Assembly: GCA_030067835.1 (NCBI GenBank)
Contig: CP092441.1
Span: 1,116,001-1,180,000 of the forward strand
DNA: 64,000 nucleotides
Direction of reading: 5' to 3'
From: Chakrabartyella piscis
Lineage (GTDB): Bacteria > Bacillota > Clostridia > Lachnospirales > Anaerotignaceae
Below, in pieces: positions 36,454 through 45,288 of the stretch (positions are counted from its first letter, which is position 1; each line of letters opens with the position of its first letter). The notes under the pieces were generated by a model. That model saw only the letters and a program-made list of their open reading frames with translations. It searched no databases and had not been told where the DNA came from. Position numbers and translations under genes: made by a program.

Positions 36454-37977
36454 ATGACATATAGTCCAAATTTAAGTTCTGCCCTCAATAAAACCAGTAT
36501 GCGAGATCCAAAATTCAATTCACCATGTTCCGGTATGTGTACTTTGTGTATTGGCGAATGTTCTGGTCCTTGTGAAATTGGTTTGTCTGCAATTCGTGGT
36601 GCAGATACAGTGTATCCCAATATCCCAGGAGAAATTCAATATGCATCTGCAAAGGATTATCCAGTGGATTATTCTCATTTTACCATCAATGGTCGTGTGT
36701 TTGGTGCATTGGGTGCACCAGAAGACTCAGATCTTGCAACGGTATACCATGTGAACACAGAAACTACAATTGGAAAGAAACATCCAGTACCATTGGCATT
36801 GCCTTTGATTTTGCCAGCACTTGCAAAGCTCAATTGGCGTGATTATTTTGGTGGTGCTGCTATGGCAGGTGTGTTGACTGTCATCGGTGAAAGTGTTGTG
36901 GATAAAGATAGCCAATTGGTTGTGGAAAATGGCAAAGTGACATCATGTCCATTGTTGCATGAAATGTTTGATTCTTTCCAAAAATACTATCGTGGTTATG
37001 GTCAAATCATTTTGCAAGCCAATTTGGATGATGAACTTCGAGGCGTTTTGGATTATGCAGTCAAAGAAGTTGGGTTCAAAGGTATCGAAATCAAATTTGG
37101 ACAAGCTGCAAAGGGTATCCAAGCGATGGGTTTGATTGGTAGCCTAGAAGAAGCATTGAAACAAAAATACAATGGTAATCTTGTGTTGCCAGATCCAGAA
37201 GACCCAAAAGTACAGGAAAACTACAAAAATCGTATGGGTAAACCTTTCCGTTTGTACAATAGATTGCCAATGTGGACAGAAGAATATTTGGTGAAACGTT
37301 TGGATGAATTGCGTGCTATGGGCGTAGAAAACGTATACTTCAAAATGACTTGCTACGATGAACAAGATATGGAAAAAGTACTACGAATGGCTGCCAAATG
37401 CGATGTGGATATGATTACATTTGACGGTGCTGGTGGTGGCAGTGGTGGTAGCCCAATCAAAATGATGAATGAATGGGGCGTACCAACAGTTGCAATGGAA
37501 AGTACCCTTTATAAAATGATGGAACGCTTGGATCGTGAAGGTATTGTGTTGCCACAAATTGCAATCACAGGCGGATTGTCTACAGAAGACCATGTATTCA
37601 AAGTGCTTTCTATGGGTGCACCTTATGTACAAGTGGTTGGCTTGTGTAGAGCTGCAATGGCTGCTGCATTTGCAGGTAGAACCATAGGCGAATTGATCGA
37701 AAAAGGCAATATTCCAAAAGAATATGCAAAATATGGCTCCACAGTACAAGAAATCTTTGCAGACTTGCCAGAATTGCGTGCCATTTATGGTGAAGAAGCA
37801 GATGACTTTGCACCAGGTGCAATTGGTGTGTATTCCTACTTGAATCGTGTTGGCTTGGGTCTTTCTCAATTCATGGCGCTCAATCGTAAATTTGCTTTGG
37901 AATACATAGATCGAAGCGATATTTTACCATTGACACGAGATGCAAAAGACTTGATGGATGGTAAATGGCTACAATAA
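36454..37977 (+). CDS. FMN-binding glutamate synthase family protein
   Basis: 507 residues corresponding to the synthase (FMN) domain of GltB without the amidotransferase domain, as in the archaeal-type family. Residues 25-40 hold a Cys cluster (CSGMCTLCIGECSGPC) that could bind a 4Fe-4S centre. The barrel has DMITFDGAGGGSGGSPI for FMN, and IAITGGLSTEDHVFKVLSMGA. A GltD partner is not adjacent, so electrons may come from ferredoxin or another partner. Whether it makes glutamate or acts on another substrate is open. Near-consensus promoter and single-gene unit. Confidence 0.8.
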   Translation: MTYSPNLSSALNKTSMRDPKFNSPCSGMCTLCIGECSGPCEIGLSAIRGADTVYPNIPGEIQYASAKDYPVDYSHFTINGRVFGALGAPEDSDLATVYHVNTETTIGKKHPVPLALPLILPALAKLNWRDYFGGAAMAGVLTVIGESVVDKDSQLVVENGKVTSCPLLHEMFDSFQKYYRGYGQIILQANLDDELRGVLDYAVKEVGFKGIEIKFGQAAKGIQAMGLIGSLEEALKQKYNGNLVLPDPEDPKVQENYKNRMGKPFRLYNRLPMWTEEYLVKRLDELRAMGVENVYFKMTCYDEQDMEKVLRMAAKCDVDMITFDGAGGGSGGSPIKMMNEWGVPTVAMESTLYKMMERLDREGIVLPQIAITGGLSTEDHVFKVLSMGAPYVQVVGLCRAAMAAAFAGRTIGELIEKGNIPKEYAKYGSTVQEIFADLPELRAIYGEEADDFAPGAIGVYSYLNRVGLGLSQFMALNRKFALEYIDRSDILPLTRDAKDLMDGKWLQ

Positions 37978-37996
37978 ACCAATGATTTACGGTACT

Positions 37997-38023
37997 TAGT
38001 AGGGGTGGATTCTATATCCACCC
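37997..38023 (+). repeat. TGTAGGGG-family hairpin repeat
   Basis: TAGTAGGGGTGGAT, loop TCTAT, ATCCACCC. Confidence 0.75.
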
Positions 38024-38169
38024 GTAAAACAACAAATAATCTTAAAAATTTGGAGGTTTGCCAATGGTGAACCTCTTTTTCTATGAAATCTTCATAAAAT
38101 ATCATTCAGTACAAACACCAACAACAAATAATTCCATATCATATAACAAAAACAATGGGTGGAGATAGA

Positions 38170-38976
38170 ATGGAATCAAATTGGGATGCAATGAATGTGG
38201 AACCGATGGAAGAAATGGCATTTCCTTTGCCACTGGAAACAGAAGAATTGGAAATTCAAGATAAATCAGATGTAAGTTTGGAAATACAAAAGGAAGATGT
38301 ACGCAAAATATATCCAGAAATCAATATTGTGCCAAATATCACAGCAACTTTGATACCCATTATTTCAGGTATCACTTTGTATAGCTACATCCGCTTCTTT
38401 GACGCATATCCATCAGCACAGGCAGTGGATATTTATGTCAATGGTAGGCTGACTGCTGAAAATGTGTTGTATCGACAGTTCACAAAATATTGGAAAACCT
38501 TCCCAGGATACTATCGCATACAGGTGTATCGTACAGGAGATAGAAGACGTGCTTTATTGGATAAATATATCAATCTCATTGGCTATCGTGTCTATACAGT
38601 GGCTTTGAGCGGTTTGAACGATAACATGGATATGGAGCTTATCAATGATTTCTTGAGACCACTTCCAAACCAACAAGCCTATATTCGTATTGCTGGACTT
38701 TCTGCAAATGCACCAACTATGGATGCTTATTGGGATGATAGCTTGGTGCTTTCAGAAATCAATTATCCTGAAATCAGTCGCTATTTGTTTACAAGAATCG
38801 GCAGACATAACTTGAAAATGCGTGATTGGGTCAGTGGTGCAGTTCTGGTGGAAGAACCAGATATCCAGCTTTTGGGTGGTAATGCTTATACCGCTTATGT
38901 CATTGGCGATATGACAGATCGTGTAGGACTGCAAATTATTTTGACACGTGAAGGAATTTCTTATTTGAATTTTTGA
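38170..38976 (+). CDS. DUF4397 domain protein
   Basis: 268 residues. About residues 65-265 form two DUF4397-type repeats (SYIRFFDAYPSAQAVDIYVNG and AYIRIAGLSANAPTMDAYWDD), folds related to surface-adhesion beta domains. The first 60 residues are acidic. No clear signal peptide is seen, unlike many family members, so it may be cytoplasmic, for example spore-associated. The ATG at 38170 is chosen because GGTGGAG lies before it; an ATG 15 bases upstream overlaps that site. Confidence 0.75.
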   Translation: MESNWDAMNVEPMEEMAFPLPLETEELEIQDKSDVSLEIQKEDVRKIYPEINIVPNITATLIPIISGITLYSYIRFFDAYPSAQAVDIYVNGRLTAENVLYRQFTKYWKTFPGYYRIQVYRTGDRRRALLDKYINLIGYRVYTVALSGLNDNMDMELINDFLRPLPNQQAYIRIAGLSANAPTMDAYWDDSLVLSEINYPEISRYLFTRIGRHNLKMRDWVSGAVLVEEPDIQLLGGNAYTAYVIGDMTDRVGLQIILTREGISYLNF

Positions 38977-39037
38977 AAAAAACTAGTCGAAAAATGAAAT
39001 GTTTGGTATACTGTCTGTAGGATTCTAAATAACACAA

Positions 39038-39064
39038 TGTAGGGGCGGGTTTCCATGCCCGACC
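39038..39064 (+). repeat. TGTAGGGG hairpin repeat
   Basis: TGTAGGGGCGGG, loop TTTCCAT, GCCCGACC. Compared with 13739, one stem pair differs on both sides (A-T to C-G). Confidence 0.75.
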
Positions 39065-39112
39065 ACAATAGACGATATATTTTACACGGACGATATACAA
39101 AGGAGCGATACC

Positions 39113-40309
39113 ATGCAATTGAATGGAAAAACAGTGGTTTTGGGTGTAACAGGTAGCATTGCAGCATATAAAATTGCAAATCTAGCAAGTATGCTTGTGA
39201 AATTGGGTGCAGATGTACATGTCATTATGACAAAAAATGCAACAGAATTCATTACACCAGTCACATTTGAAACATTGACCGGAAATAAGTGTATGGTGGA
39301 AACCTTTGATCGCAATTTCCAATTCCATGTGGCACATATTTCTTTGGCAAAAAAAGCAGATGTGATGCTCATTGCACCAGCCAGTGCAAATGTCATTGGA
39401 AAATTGGCAAATGGCATTGCAGACGATATGTTGACCACAACAGCAATGGCTTGTACTTGTAAAAAATTCATTGCACCGACTATGAATACCAATATGTATC
39501 ACAATCCAATTTTGCAAGATAATTTGCAAAAACTGTCTCAATTTGGCTATGAAATCATTGCACCAGATAGTGGTTTCTTGGCTTGTAGAGATGTGGGTGA
39601 TGGCAAAATGCCGAAGGAAGAAGTGCTTTTGGGGTATATCACAAAAGAAATTTCATATGAGAAAGATTTGATTGGTAAAAAAGTTTTGGTTACAGCTGGA
39701 CCTACCCAAGAAAAAATTGATCCTGTGCGTTATATTACAAACCATTCTACAGGGAAAATGGGTTATGAATTGGCAAAAGCAGCAATGCTTCGTGGTGCAG
39801 ATGTCACCTTAGTCAGCGGAGTCAGTTCCTTGGAAAAACCAATGTTTATGGAATTTGTGCCAATTATTAGTGCAGCAGATATGTTTGAAGCAGTCACCAC
39901 TAGAGGTGTGGAACAAGATATCATCATCAAATCAGCAGCAGTTGCAGATTATAAACCAATGACGGTTGCAGATGATAAAATGAAGAAAAAAGATGGCGAA
40001 ATGAGCATTGCTTTGGATCGTACACAGGATATTTTGAAATATCTTGGCGAACATAGACATGAAGGTCAGTTCCTTTGTGGCTTCTCTATGGAAACCCAAA
40101 ATATGTTGGAAAATTCCCGTGTCAAATTGGAAAAGAAACACATTGATATGATTGTTGCAAACAATTTGAAGGTTGCAGGTAGCGGTTTTGGAACAGATAC
40201 CAATGTGGTCACCATGATTTCTAAGACAGAAGAAGTGCAGTTGGAAATTTTGTCCAAAGAAGAAGTGGCACATTGTATTTTGGACGAAATCTTGAAATTG
40301 CAAAAATAA
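39113..40309 (+). CDS. coaBC: Bifunctional CoaBC, coenzyme A synthesis
   Basis: 398 residues. The N-terminal half is the FMN decarboxylase CoaC (GVTGSIAAYK at 10-19, catalytic His in FQFHVAHISL, APTMNTNMY, CRDVGDGKMP). The C-terminal half, from about residue 185, is the phosphopantothenate-cysteine ligase CoaB (VLVTAGPTQEKIDPVRYITNHSTGKMGYELA, and the KKKD motif in KMKKKDGE). It makes 4'-phosphopantetheine for CoA. AAAGGAG precedes the ATG. A terminator and a hairpin repeat follow. Confidence 0.95.
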   Translation: MQLNGKTVVLGVTGSIAAYKIANLASMLVKLGADVHVIMTKNATEFITPVTFETLTGNKCMVETFDRNFQFHVAHISLAKKADVMLIAPASANVIGKLANGIADDMLTTTAMACTCKKFIAPTMNTNMYHNPILQDNLQKLSQFGYEIIAPDSGFLACRDVGDGKMPKEEVLLGYITKEISYEKDLIGKKVLVTAGPTQEKIDPVRYITNHSTGKMGYELAKAAMLRGADVTLVSGVSSLEKPMFMEFVPIISAADMFEAVTTRGVEQDIIIKSAAVADYKPMTVADDKMKKKDGEMSIALDRTQDILKYLGEHRHEGQFLCGFSMETQNMLENSRVKLEKKHIDMIVANNLKVAGSGFGTDTNVVTMISKTEEVQLEILSKEEVAHCILDEILKLQK

Positions 40310-40332
40310 GTATGTGAAATAGAATTGTATAT

Positions 40333-40359
40333 TGTAGGGGCACTCCTATGTGAGTGCCC
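40333..40359 (+). repeat. TGTAGGGG hairpin repeat
   Basis: TGTAGGGGCACTC, loop CTATGT, GAGTGCCC. Confidence 0.75.
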
Positions 40360-40370
40360 GAAATAAAATG

Positions 40371-40403
40371 GAGGTATTGTCATTGTTGCAATATCTCTTT
40401 TTT
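40371..40403 (+). terminator. Terminator of coaBC
   Basis: GAGGTATTG, loop, CAATATCTC (one wobble), then six T. It lies between convergent genes. Confidence 0.75.
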
Positions 40404-40404
40404 G

Positions 40405-41184
40405 TTATGAATTTAAAATTTGTCTACCTTCATGATCCATTTTGAAATCATCACGATGAATCAATTCTGAAAGTGGTACAATTTCATAGCCATCTGCTTG
40501 TAACCCTTTGATGATGGTGTCAAGAGCTGCTGGTGTGTACTGGGCATCATTGTGGAATAGGATAATGGAACCATTGCCTAGATGCTCGTGGTTTAAGACT
40601 TGGTTGATTTCAGATTCGACACCGTATTCTTTCCAGTCGAGACTGTCCACATCCCACTGTATCGGATAATACCCCTCAGCATAAACTGTAGAAATCACAG
40701 TATCATTATACTCGCCAAAGGGTGGTCGAAATAAATCCATATCGATTCCAGTAATCTCTTTGACGCTGGCATGACAGCTTGCCAATTCCGCAGCAATCTG
40801 TTCAGCTGAAAGTTGATTCATATGTGGATGTGTGGCGGAGTGATTCCCCAAATCATGACCAGCATCTGCAATTTTTTGTACTTCTTCAGGATAATCTTCT
40901 ACCCAATAACCACACAAAAAGAAAGTCGTTTTCACATTATTTTCTTCCAAAATACGCAACAATTCATCGGTATCATCGGCACCCCAAGCGGCATCAAAAC
41001 TAATGGAAATTTGTTTTTTGGGTGTATCCACGCAATAAATGGGCAACTGTCTTGTTTGAGTTGCAGACACCATAGACGACACTAGGGCAGTGGTGGGTGG
41101 TGCACTGAAAACCAAGCATACTCCACACAAAATGCTGGCACAAATGAGAAGTGTTTTTTTTTGCTTATGTAAAAAAGAAATCAT
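40405..41184 (-). CDS. Secreted polysaccharide deacetylase, PdaB-like
   Basis: 259 residues. The signal segment is KKTLLICASILCGVCLVFSA (about 9-28), followed by a NodB domain. Motif 1 is SFDAAWGADDTDEL (Asp plus metal Asp, the PdaB variant), motif 2 is HSATHPH (metal His pair), and motif 3 is RPPFGEYN; then WDVDSLDW and ILFHND follow. The family removes acetyl groups from cell wall or cortex polysaccharides; PdaB members act in sporulation. The start at 41184 follows TTAGGAGG; a longer frame has no such site. Confidence 0.85.
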   Translation of the reverse strand: MISFLHKQKKTLLICASILCGVCLVFSAPPTTALVSSMVSATQTRQLPIYCVDTPKKQISISFDAAWGADDTDELLRILEENNVKTTFFLCGYWVEDYPEEVQKIADAGHDLGNHSATHPHMNQLSAEQIAAELASCHASVKEITGIDMDLFRPPFGEYNDTVISTVYAEGYYPIQWDVDSLDWKEYGVESEINQVLNHEHLGNGSIILFHNDAQYTPAALDTIIKGLQADGYEIVPLSELIHRDDFKMDHEGRQILNS

Positions 41185-41264
41185 ACAAAAACCTCCTAAA
41201 ACCTTTGATTTACTATATGATGATTTCAAAATTCTATGACAATTGTTGCAATGGAAAGAAACGT

Positions 41265-41310
41265 AAAAAACACCACAAACCTTCTCAAAATAGAAAGTCT
41301 ATGGTGTTTA
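41265..41310 (-). terminator. Terminator of the cyuA-like gene
   Basis: On the minus strand: AACACCATAGACTTTCT and AGAAGGTTTGTGGTGTT arms with three mismatched positions, then TTTTTTAC. Confidence 0.7.
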
Positions 41311-41346
41311 TAATATCAATATCTACAATAAATGGGGTGGAATGGT

Positions 41347-42630
41347 TTAGCATTCCACATTTGCTTTGTCAATCATAATATTCAAAATTTCAACATCTGT
41401 GGACTTCATGCCAACACGAGCCATATGTCCAACACACTGGATGGTTTTTTCAATGGAATCCTTCAAAATACCTTCATTTGCTGAGAAAGCATTGTCAGCC
41501 ATTGCCATATGATGTCCCAAAATTGCAGCTTCCAAAGAAGAAGAAATTTTAGCAGCACAAGAAGCCTTTGCACCATCGCAAACAATACCGCCAACATTTG
41601 CAAGGGTATTGCTAATGGTATTGGAAATTTGCTGCAAAGTACCACCTTTCATATAGGTGATTGCGGCACCAGCACCAGCAGCAGCGCTAACAGCACCACA
41701 ATATGCAGACAAGTTGCCAATATATCGTTTTTGGTGGAGTGCAATCAAGTTGCTGACAACCAAAGCACGATACAATTGTTCTTTTGAAACTTCCAATTCC
41801 TTTGCATATTCAATGACAGCAAGAGACACAGTGATTCCTTGGTTGCCACTACCAGAATTGATGACCACAGGCAAAGAACATCCACCCATACGAGCATCAG
41901 AAGCAGCAGCAGCTTTTGCACGTGCTTTAAATTTGATGTCATCGCCATAAGTTGCAAGTAGGGTTTTGCCCACATTTTGACCATATGAATTTGCAAGTCC
42001 TTCTTGGGAAATGGCGGTGTTCATTTGGATTTGGTGCTCCAAAACAGTACAGACATCTACAATTTTGACAGTGTTTGCAAAATCAATGATATCGGCTACA
42101 TTTAAGAGGGTTTTGTCAGCACTATTTGTGGTGACATCGCTGAGTTTATTTTCATAAATCACTTCACCATCTTTTTCAATTTCAGTAATCAATGTATGGC
42201 GATTGACAATGGTAACTTTGGCGTAGTGATTGTCTTTCATTGCTTTTGCCACAATGAATAAATTTTCAACACCTTCTTGCAAGAAACAAGAGCAGAAGTT
42301 TTCTGCAACCAATTTTTGTGTCAATTCTCTATGCGCATCAGTCACATCTTCCAATACTTCCAATTCCTTTTCACTATCACCACCAACAACGCCAAGGATG
42401 GCAGCAACTTCAATGCCACGAAAACCACCAGAATTTGGAACCGTTACACCCTTTACATTTTTGATGATATTTCCACTACAATGGATTTCTATGTGGTCAG
42501 GAAAATCACCCAAAACAAAACGAGCTTTTGCAGCAGCATACGCCAAAGCAATGGGTTCTGTACAACCCAAAGCGGGTTTCAATTCGTTTTCTAAAATTTG
42601 AACATAATTGGAATAAAGCAAATCGTTCAT
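41347..42630 (-). CDS. L-cysteine desulfidase / serine dehydratase-like protein, CyuA (YhaM) family
   Basis: 427 residues of the family that holds E. coli CyuA and archaeal cysteine desulfidase, which convert L-cysteine to pyruvate, ammonia and sulfide with an Fe-S cluster. Conserved Cys residues occur in LKPALGCTEPIALAYA, GGCSLPVVINSGSGNQG and GGIVCDGAKASCAAK. Related proteins act on serine. The start is ATG 42630 with AAAGGTAG upstream. It has its own consensus promoter about 150 bases upstream, so the leader is long. Amino acid catabolism fits the rest of the window. Confidence 0.85.
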   Translation of the reverse strand: MNDLLYSNYVQILENELKPALGCTEPIALAYAAAKARFVLGDFPDHIEIHCSGNIIKNVKGVTVPNSGGFRGIEVAAILGVVGGDSEKELEVLEDVTDAHRELTQKLVAENFCSCFLQEGVENLFIVAKAMKDNHYAKVTIVNRHTLITEIEKDGEVIYENKLSDVTTNSADKTLLNVADIIDFANTVKIVDVCTVLEHQIQMNTAISQEGLANSYGQNVGKTLLATYGDDIKFKARAKAAAASDARMGGCSLPVVINSGSGNQGITVSLAVIEYAKELEVSKEQLYRALVVSNLIALHQKRYIGNLSAYCGAVSAAAGAGAAITYMKGGTLQQISNTISNTLANVGGIVCDGAKASCAAKISSSLEAAILGHHMAMADNAFSANEGILKDSIEKTIQCVGHMARVGMKSTDVEILNIMIDKANVEC

Positions 42631-42779
42631 AAGTCATCTACCTTTCTGCGATGGCAAAATAAAGAATGTTTTTTTGTAAATACAAGCCAATGGTATATAT
42701 TGATTGCAGTCATACACAACGGTTTTTTATTTGACAAATTTTTTAGAATTTTGTACTTTTTTTGATGTTTTCTATTCAC

Positions 42780-42808
42780 ATTATACAATTTATGTGATGA
42801 AAAGTCAA
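42780..42808 (-). promoter_or_regulatory. Promoter of the cyuA-like gene
   Basis: On the minus strand: TTGACT, 17-base spacer, TATAAT. Confidence 0.8.
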
Positions 42809-42940
42809 TATAAATGAAAGTTTTCTATAAAAACAATGAAATAAATACATAAATACTTTGCATGCAAAATAAAATTTATGGTACAAAATTATGAGTTTTA
42901 TTTGTAGTTAGTATGCTTATAATTTGTAGAACGTTGATTT

Positions 42941-42963
42941 TGTAGGGGTGACGTTTCGTCACC
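42941..42963 (+). repeat. TGTAGGGG hairpin repeat
   Basis: TGTAGGGGTGACG, TTT, CGTCACC. Confidence 0.75.
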
Positions 42964-43017
42964 TGTTTAGGATGTTTGTGAATTAATTTTAGATAGGAAT
43001 TTATTCAAGTTTTAGAG

Positions 43018-43535
43018 CATTTAGACCTTACTTTTTGACACCAAAAAGTAACAAAAAGTGCCACTACTTCCGAAGCGTGGAGCACGGTTCAAGGGGGCTG
43101 CGACCCCTCGAAACTCCTTTGCAAGGTGGAATCCAATTGGCTAGAGAAATAATTTATATTCGAGCATACTTCCTTCATGGCTAGTGACGCATATTGAAAA
43201 TCCCACTAGTAATGATTTAGGGGATTCCGCTTTGCAAGCAAAGGCTGAGTGGAAATCAAAAGTCATTTGTTTACTACTTGCTTTGCTTTTGAAGCAGTAA
43301 TTAAGAGGTGAGGGGCTTGTCACTCACGGTCTAATCGTAGGATTTACACCATTACACTTCTTACTTCCAGGGGGATATATAAGGGGGTCTTGACCACCTT
43401 ATAGCGTGGCTCCACGCCTTCGCAAAGAGTGGCAGCTTTTGGACTCACCGCCAAAGATATGGCGGTCACACGTAGTGTGATTTTGCTTGCAAAATGATGA
43501 CCTCTTTTCACTGTTGAAAAGTAAGGTCTGAAACT
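43018..43535. repeat. Non-coding block bounded by inverted repeats, rich in hairpins
   Basis: About 520 bases without an ORF of interest. Its ends share an inverted AGACCTTACTTTT (left at about 43022, right at 43519-43531). The inside is a series of separate small hairpins: CACCAAAAAG-type end, GGGGGCTGCGACCCC, GCTTTGCAAGCAAAG, GCGTGGCTCCACGC, ACCGCCAAAGATATGGCGGT, CACACGTAGTGTG and TTTTGCTTGCAAAA. GC content is clearly higher than that of the flanking intergenic DNA. It could be a MITE-like element or a structured RNA. I do not recognise it. With 42631-43017 and 43536-43712 it fills a 1.1-kb gap that has no gene. Confidence 0.55.
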
Positions 43536-43602
43536 CTTTAAACCTTAAATCGCTTCCACTCCTAGAATTACCATTCCTCTTTTCCTATCTTGTTTTTTTA
43601 AC

Positions 43603-43625
43603 AGGAGGATAATATCCTCCCCTAC
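43603..43625 (-). repeat. TGTAGGGG hairpin repeat, minus orientation
   Basis: On the minus strand: GTAGGGGAGGAT, AT, TATCCTCCT. Same stem as the ftsY copies 2 and 3 but with a different loop. Confidence 0.7.
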
Positions 43626-43670
43626 GTTACACTACACATTATATAAATAATATACCTCATCTAAAGCAAG

Positions 43671-43700
43671 AAAAAAGACTCCTCACAAAGAGAAGTCTTT
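43671..43700 (-). terminator. Terminator of the purine permease gene
   Basis: On the minus strand: AAAGACTTCTC, loop TTTGT, GAGGAGTCTTT, then further T. Confidence 0.85.
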
Positions 43701-43712
43701 CGCAGAATACAA

Positions 43713-45047
43713 TTACATCACCAATTTCAACAAGAAGAAGAATGCAATGATCAAGATAACAGGATTCAATTCGCTTTTTTTACCTGTCAATACTTTCAAC
43801 AAAACATAGGAAAGTACACCAAATATCAAACCTTCAGAAATACTATAAGCAGCAATCATCATAAGAATGGTAATGAAAGCAGGGAATGCTTCTGTAAAAT
43901 CAGAGAAATCGATTTCAGTAACATTTTGAATCATAAACAAACCAACTACAATCAATGCAGGAGATGTTGCAAAGGATGGAATGGTTGTCAAAATTGGAGA
44001 AAAGAACAACGCAATCAAGAAGAAAATTGCAGTGGTGAAGGCAGTCATACCTGTACGACCACCATCAGAAACACCAGAAGCACTTTCTACAAATGTGGTT
44101 ACAGTAGAAGTACCAAGCAAAGCGCCACCAGTGGTAGCAACTGCATCTGCAAACAAAGCACCTTTGATGTTAGGTAATTTTTCATTTTCATCCAAGAAAC
44201 CAGCTTTTGTGGAAACACCAATCAATGTACCCAATGTGTCAAACAAGTCAACAAACAAGAATGCAAAGATAATGGTGATGAATTCCAATACAGGAATGCC
44301 ACTGAAGTTCAATTTCATAGCAATTGGAGCAAGAGAAGGTGGTGCAGAAACGATACCAGATGGAATCAAGGAATACATACCAGCATCAATATCTACAACA
44401 TAAATACCGGTCAATTGGCAAATGATACCCAATACCCATGTCAACAAAATACCATAGAACAAAGCACCTTTTACATTTCTTACCACCAAAACCATAGTCA
44501 AGATGGTTCCAATCAAAGCAAGCGCAACAGAAGGACTTGCAACATTACCCATAGCCACACAGGTAGCAGAATCGGCAACAACGATTTTTGCGTTTTGCAA
44601 ACCGATGAAGGCAATGAACATACCAATACCAACACTGGTTGCTTTCTTCATGTTGGAAGGAATTGCATTGAAGATGGCTTCACGTACGTTGACAGCAGAA
44701 AGGAAAATGAAAATCAAACCTTCTACAAATACAGCTGCCAAAGCAACTTCCCAACCATAACCATATTGACCACAAACGGTGTAAGCGAAGTATGCATTGA
44801 GACCCATACCAGGTGCCAAAGCAAATGGATAGTTGGCAAAGAAAGCCATACACATACAACCAATTGCAGAAGCCACACAAGTTGCAGTGAGCAATGCACC
44901 AAAATCCATACCCGTAACACTCAAAATACCAGGGTTTACAACAATGATATAAGCCATAGTCATAAAAGTAGTCATACCAGCCAACACCTCTGTTTTGAGA
45001 GTTGTGTTGTGTTGTTTCAATTTGAAACAGTTTTCAAAAAAATTCAT
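43713..45047 (-). CDS. NCS2 family purine permease (AzgA/PbuG type)
   Basis: 444 residues, about 12-14 membrane helices. It belongs to the AzgA-like branch: KTEVLAGMTTFMTMAYIIVVNP at the start, ALAPGMGLNAYFAYTV, and VDLFDTLGTLIGVSTKAGFLDE. These transporters import hypoxanthine, guanine or adenine with protons. The start at 45047 has AAGGAG at proper distance; a longer frame is open to 45110 without a site. It is divergent from guaA, which fits purine salvage. No purine riboswitch is seen. Confidence 0.9.
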   Translation of the reverse strand: MNFFENCFKLKQHNTTLKTEVLAGMTTFMTMAYIIVVNPGILSVTGMDFGALLTATCVASAIGCMCMAFFANYPFALAPGMGLNAYFAYTVCGQYGYGWEVALAAVFVEGLIFIFLSAVNVREAIFNAIPSNMKKATSVGIGMFIAFIGLQNAKIVVADSATCVAMGNVASPSVALALIGTILTMVLVVRNVKGALFYGILLTWVLGIICQLTGIYVVDIDAGMYSLIPSGIVSAPPSLAPIAMKLNFSGIPVLEFITIIFAFLFVDLFDTLGTLIGVSTKAGFLDENEKLPNIKGALFADAVATTGGALLGTSTVTTFVESASGVSDGGRTGMTAFTTAIFFLIALFFSPILTTIPSFATSPALIVVGLFMIQNVTEIDFSDFTEAFPAFITILMMIAAYSISEGLIFGVLSYVLLKVLTGKKSELNPVILIIAFFFLLKLVM

Positions 45048-45105
45048 AAAAATCTCCTTTTTCATTGTAGTTCTAATGATATAATAATATAAAAACACAA
45101 AGAAT

Positions 45106-45135
45106 ATCATAACAAAACAAAGACGATATTGTCAA
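45106..45135 (-). promoter_or_regulatory. Promoter of the purine permease gene
   Basis: On the minus strand: TTGACA (45135-45130), 18-base spacer, TATGAT (45111-45106). A full consensus -35. Confidence 0.75.
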
Positions 45136-45241
45136 TGAATATGGGGGCAAAAAATGTCAAGTTTCTTAGAAAATACACGATTTTTGCCATTACCACTTGT
45201 CAATAGAATTTGTCTATGATAAGATGTAATATAGGTTTAGT

Positions 45242-45260
45242 ATACCTCATTATGAGGTAT
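45242..45260 (+). promoter_or_regulatory. Palindrome upstream of guaA
   Basis: ATACCTCA, TTA, TGAGGTAT: perfect 8-bp arms, 29 bases ahead of the guaA start. It could be an operator or a short 5' mRNA hairpin. A weak promoter TTGTCA-17-TAAGAT may lie just upstream. Confidence 0.45.
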
Positions 45261-45288
45261 GTATGTGAATAGAAATTGGAGGTAGAAC

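Noticed and set aside
45048..45288. Purine riboswitch for the permease or guaA
   Set aside because: The conserved loop sequences and three-stem layout were not found on either strand.
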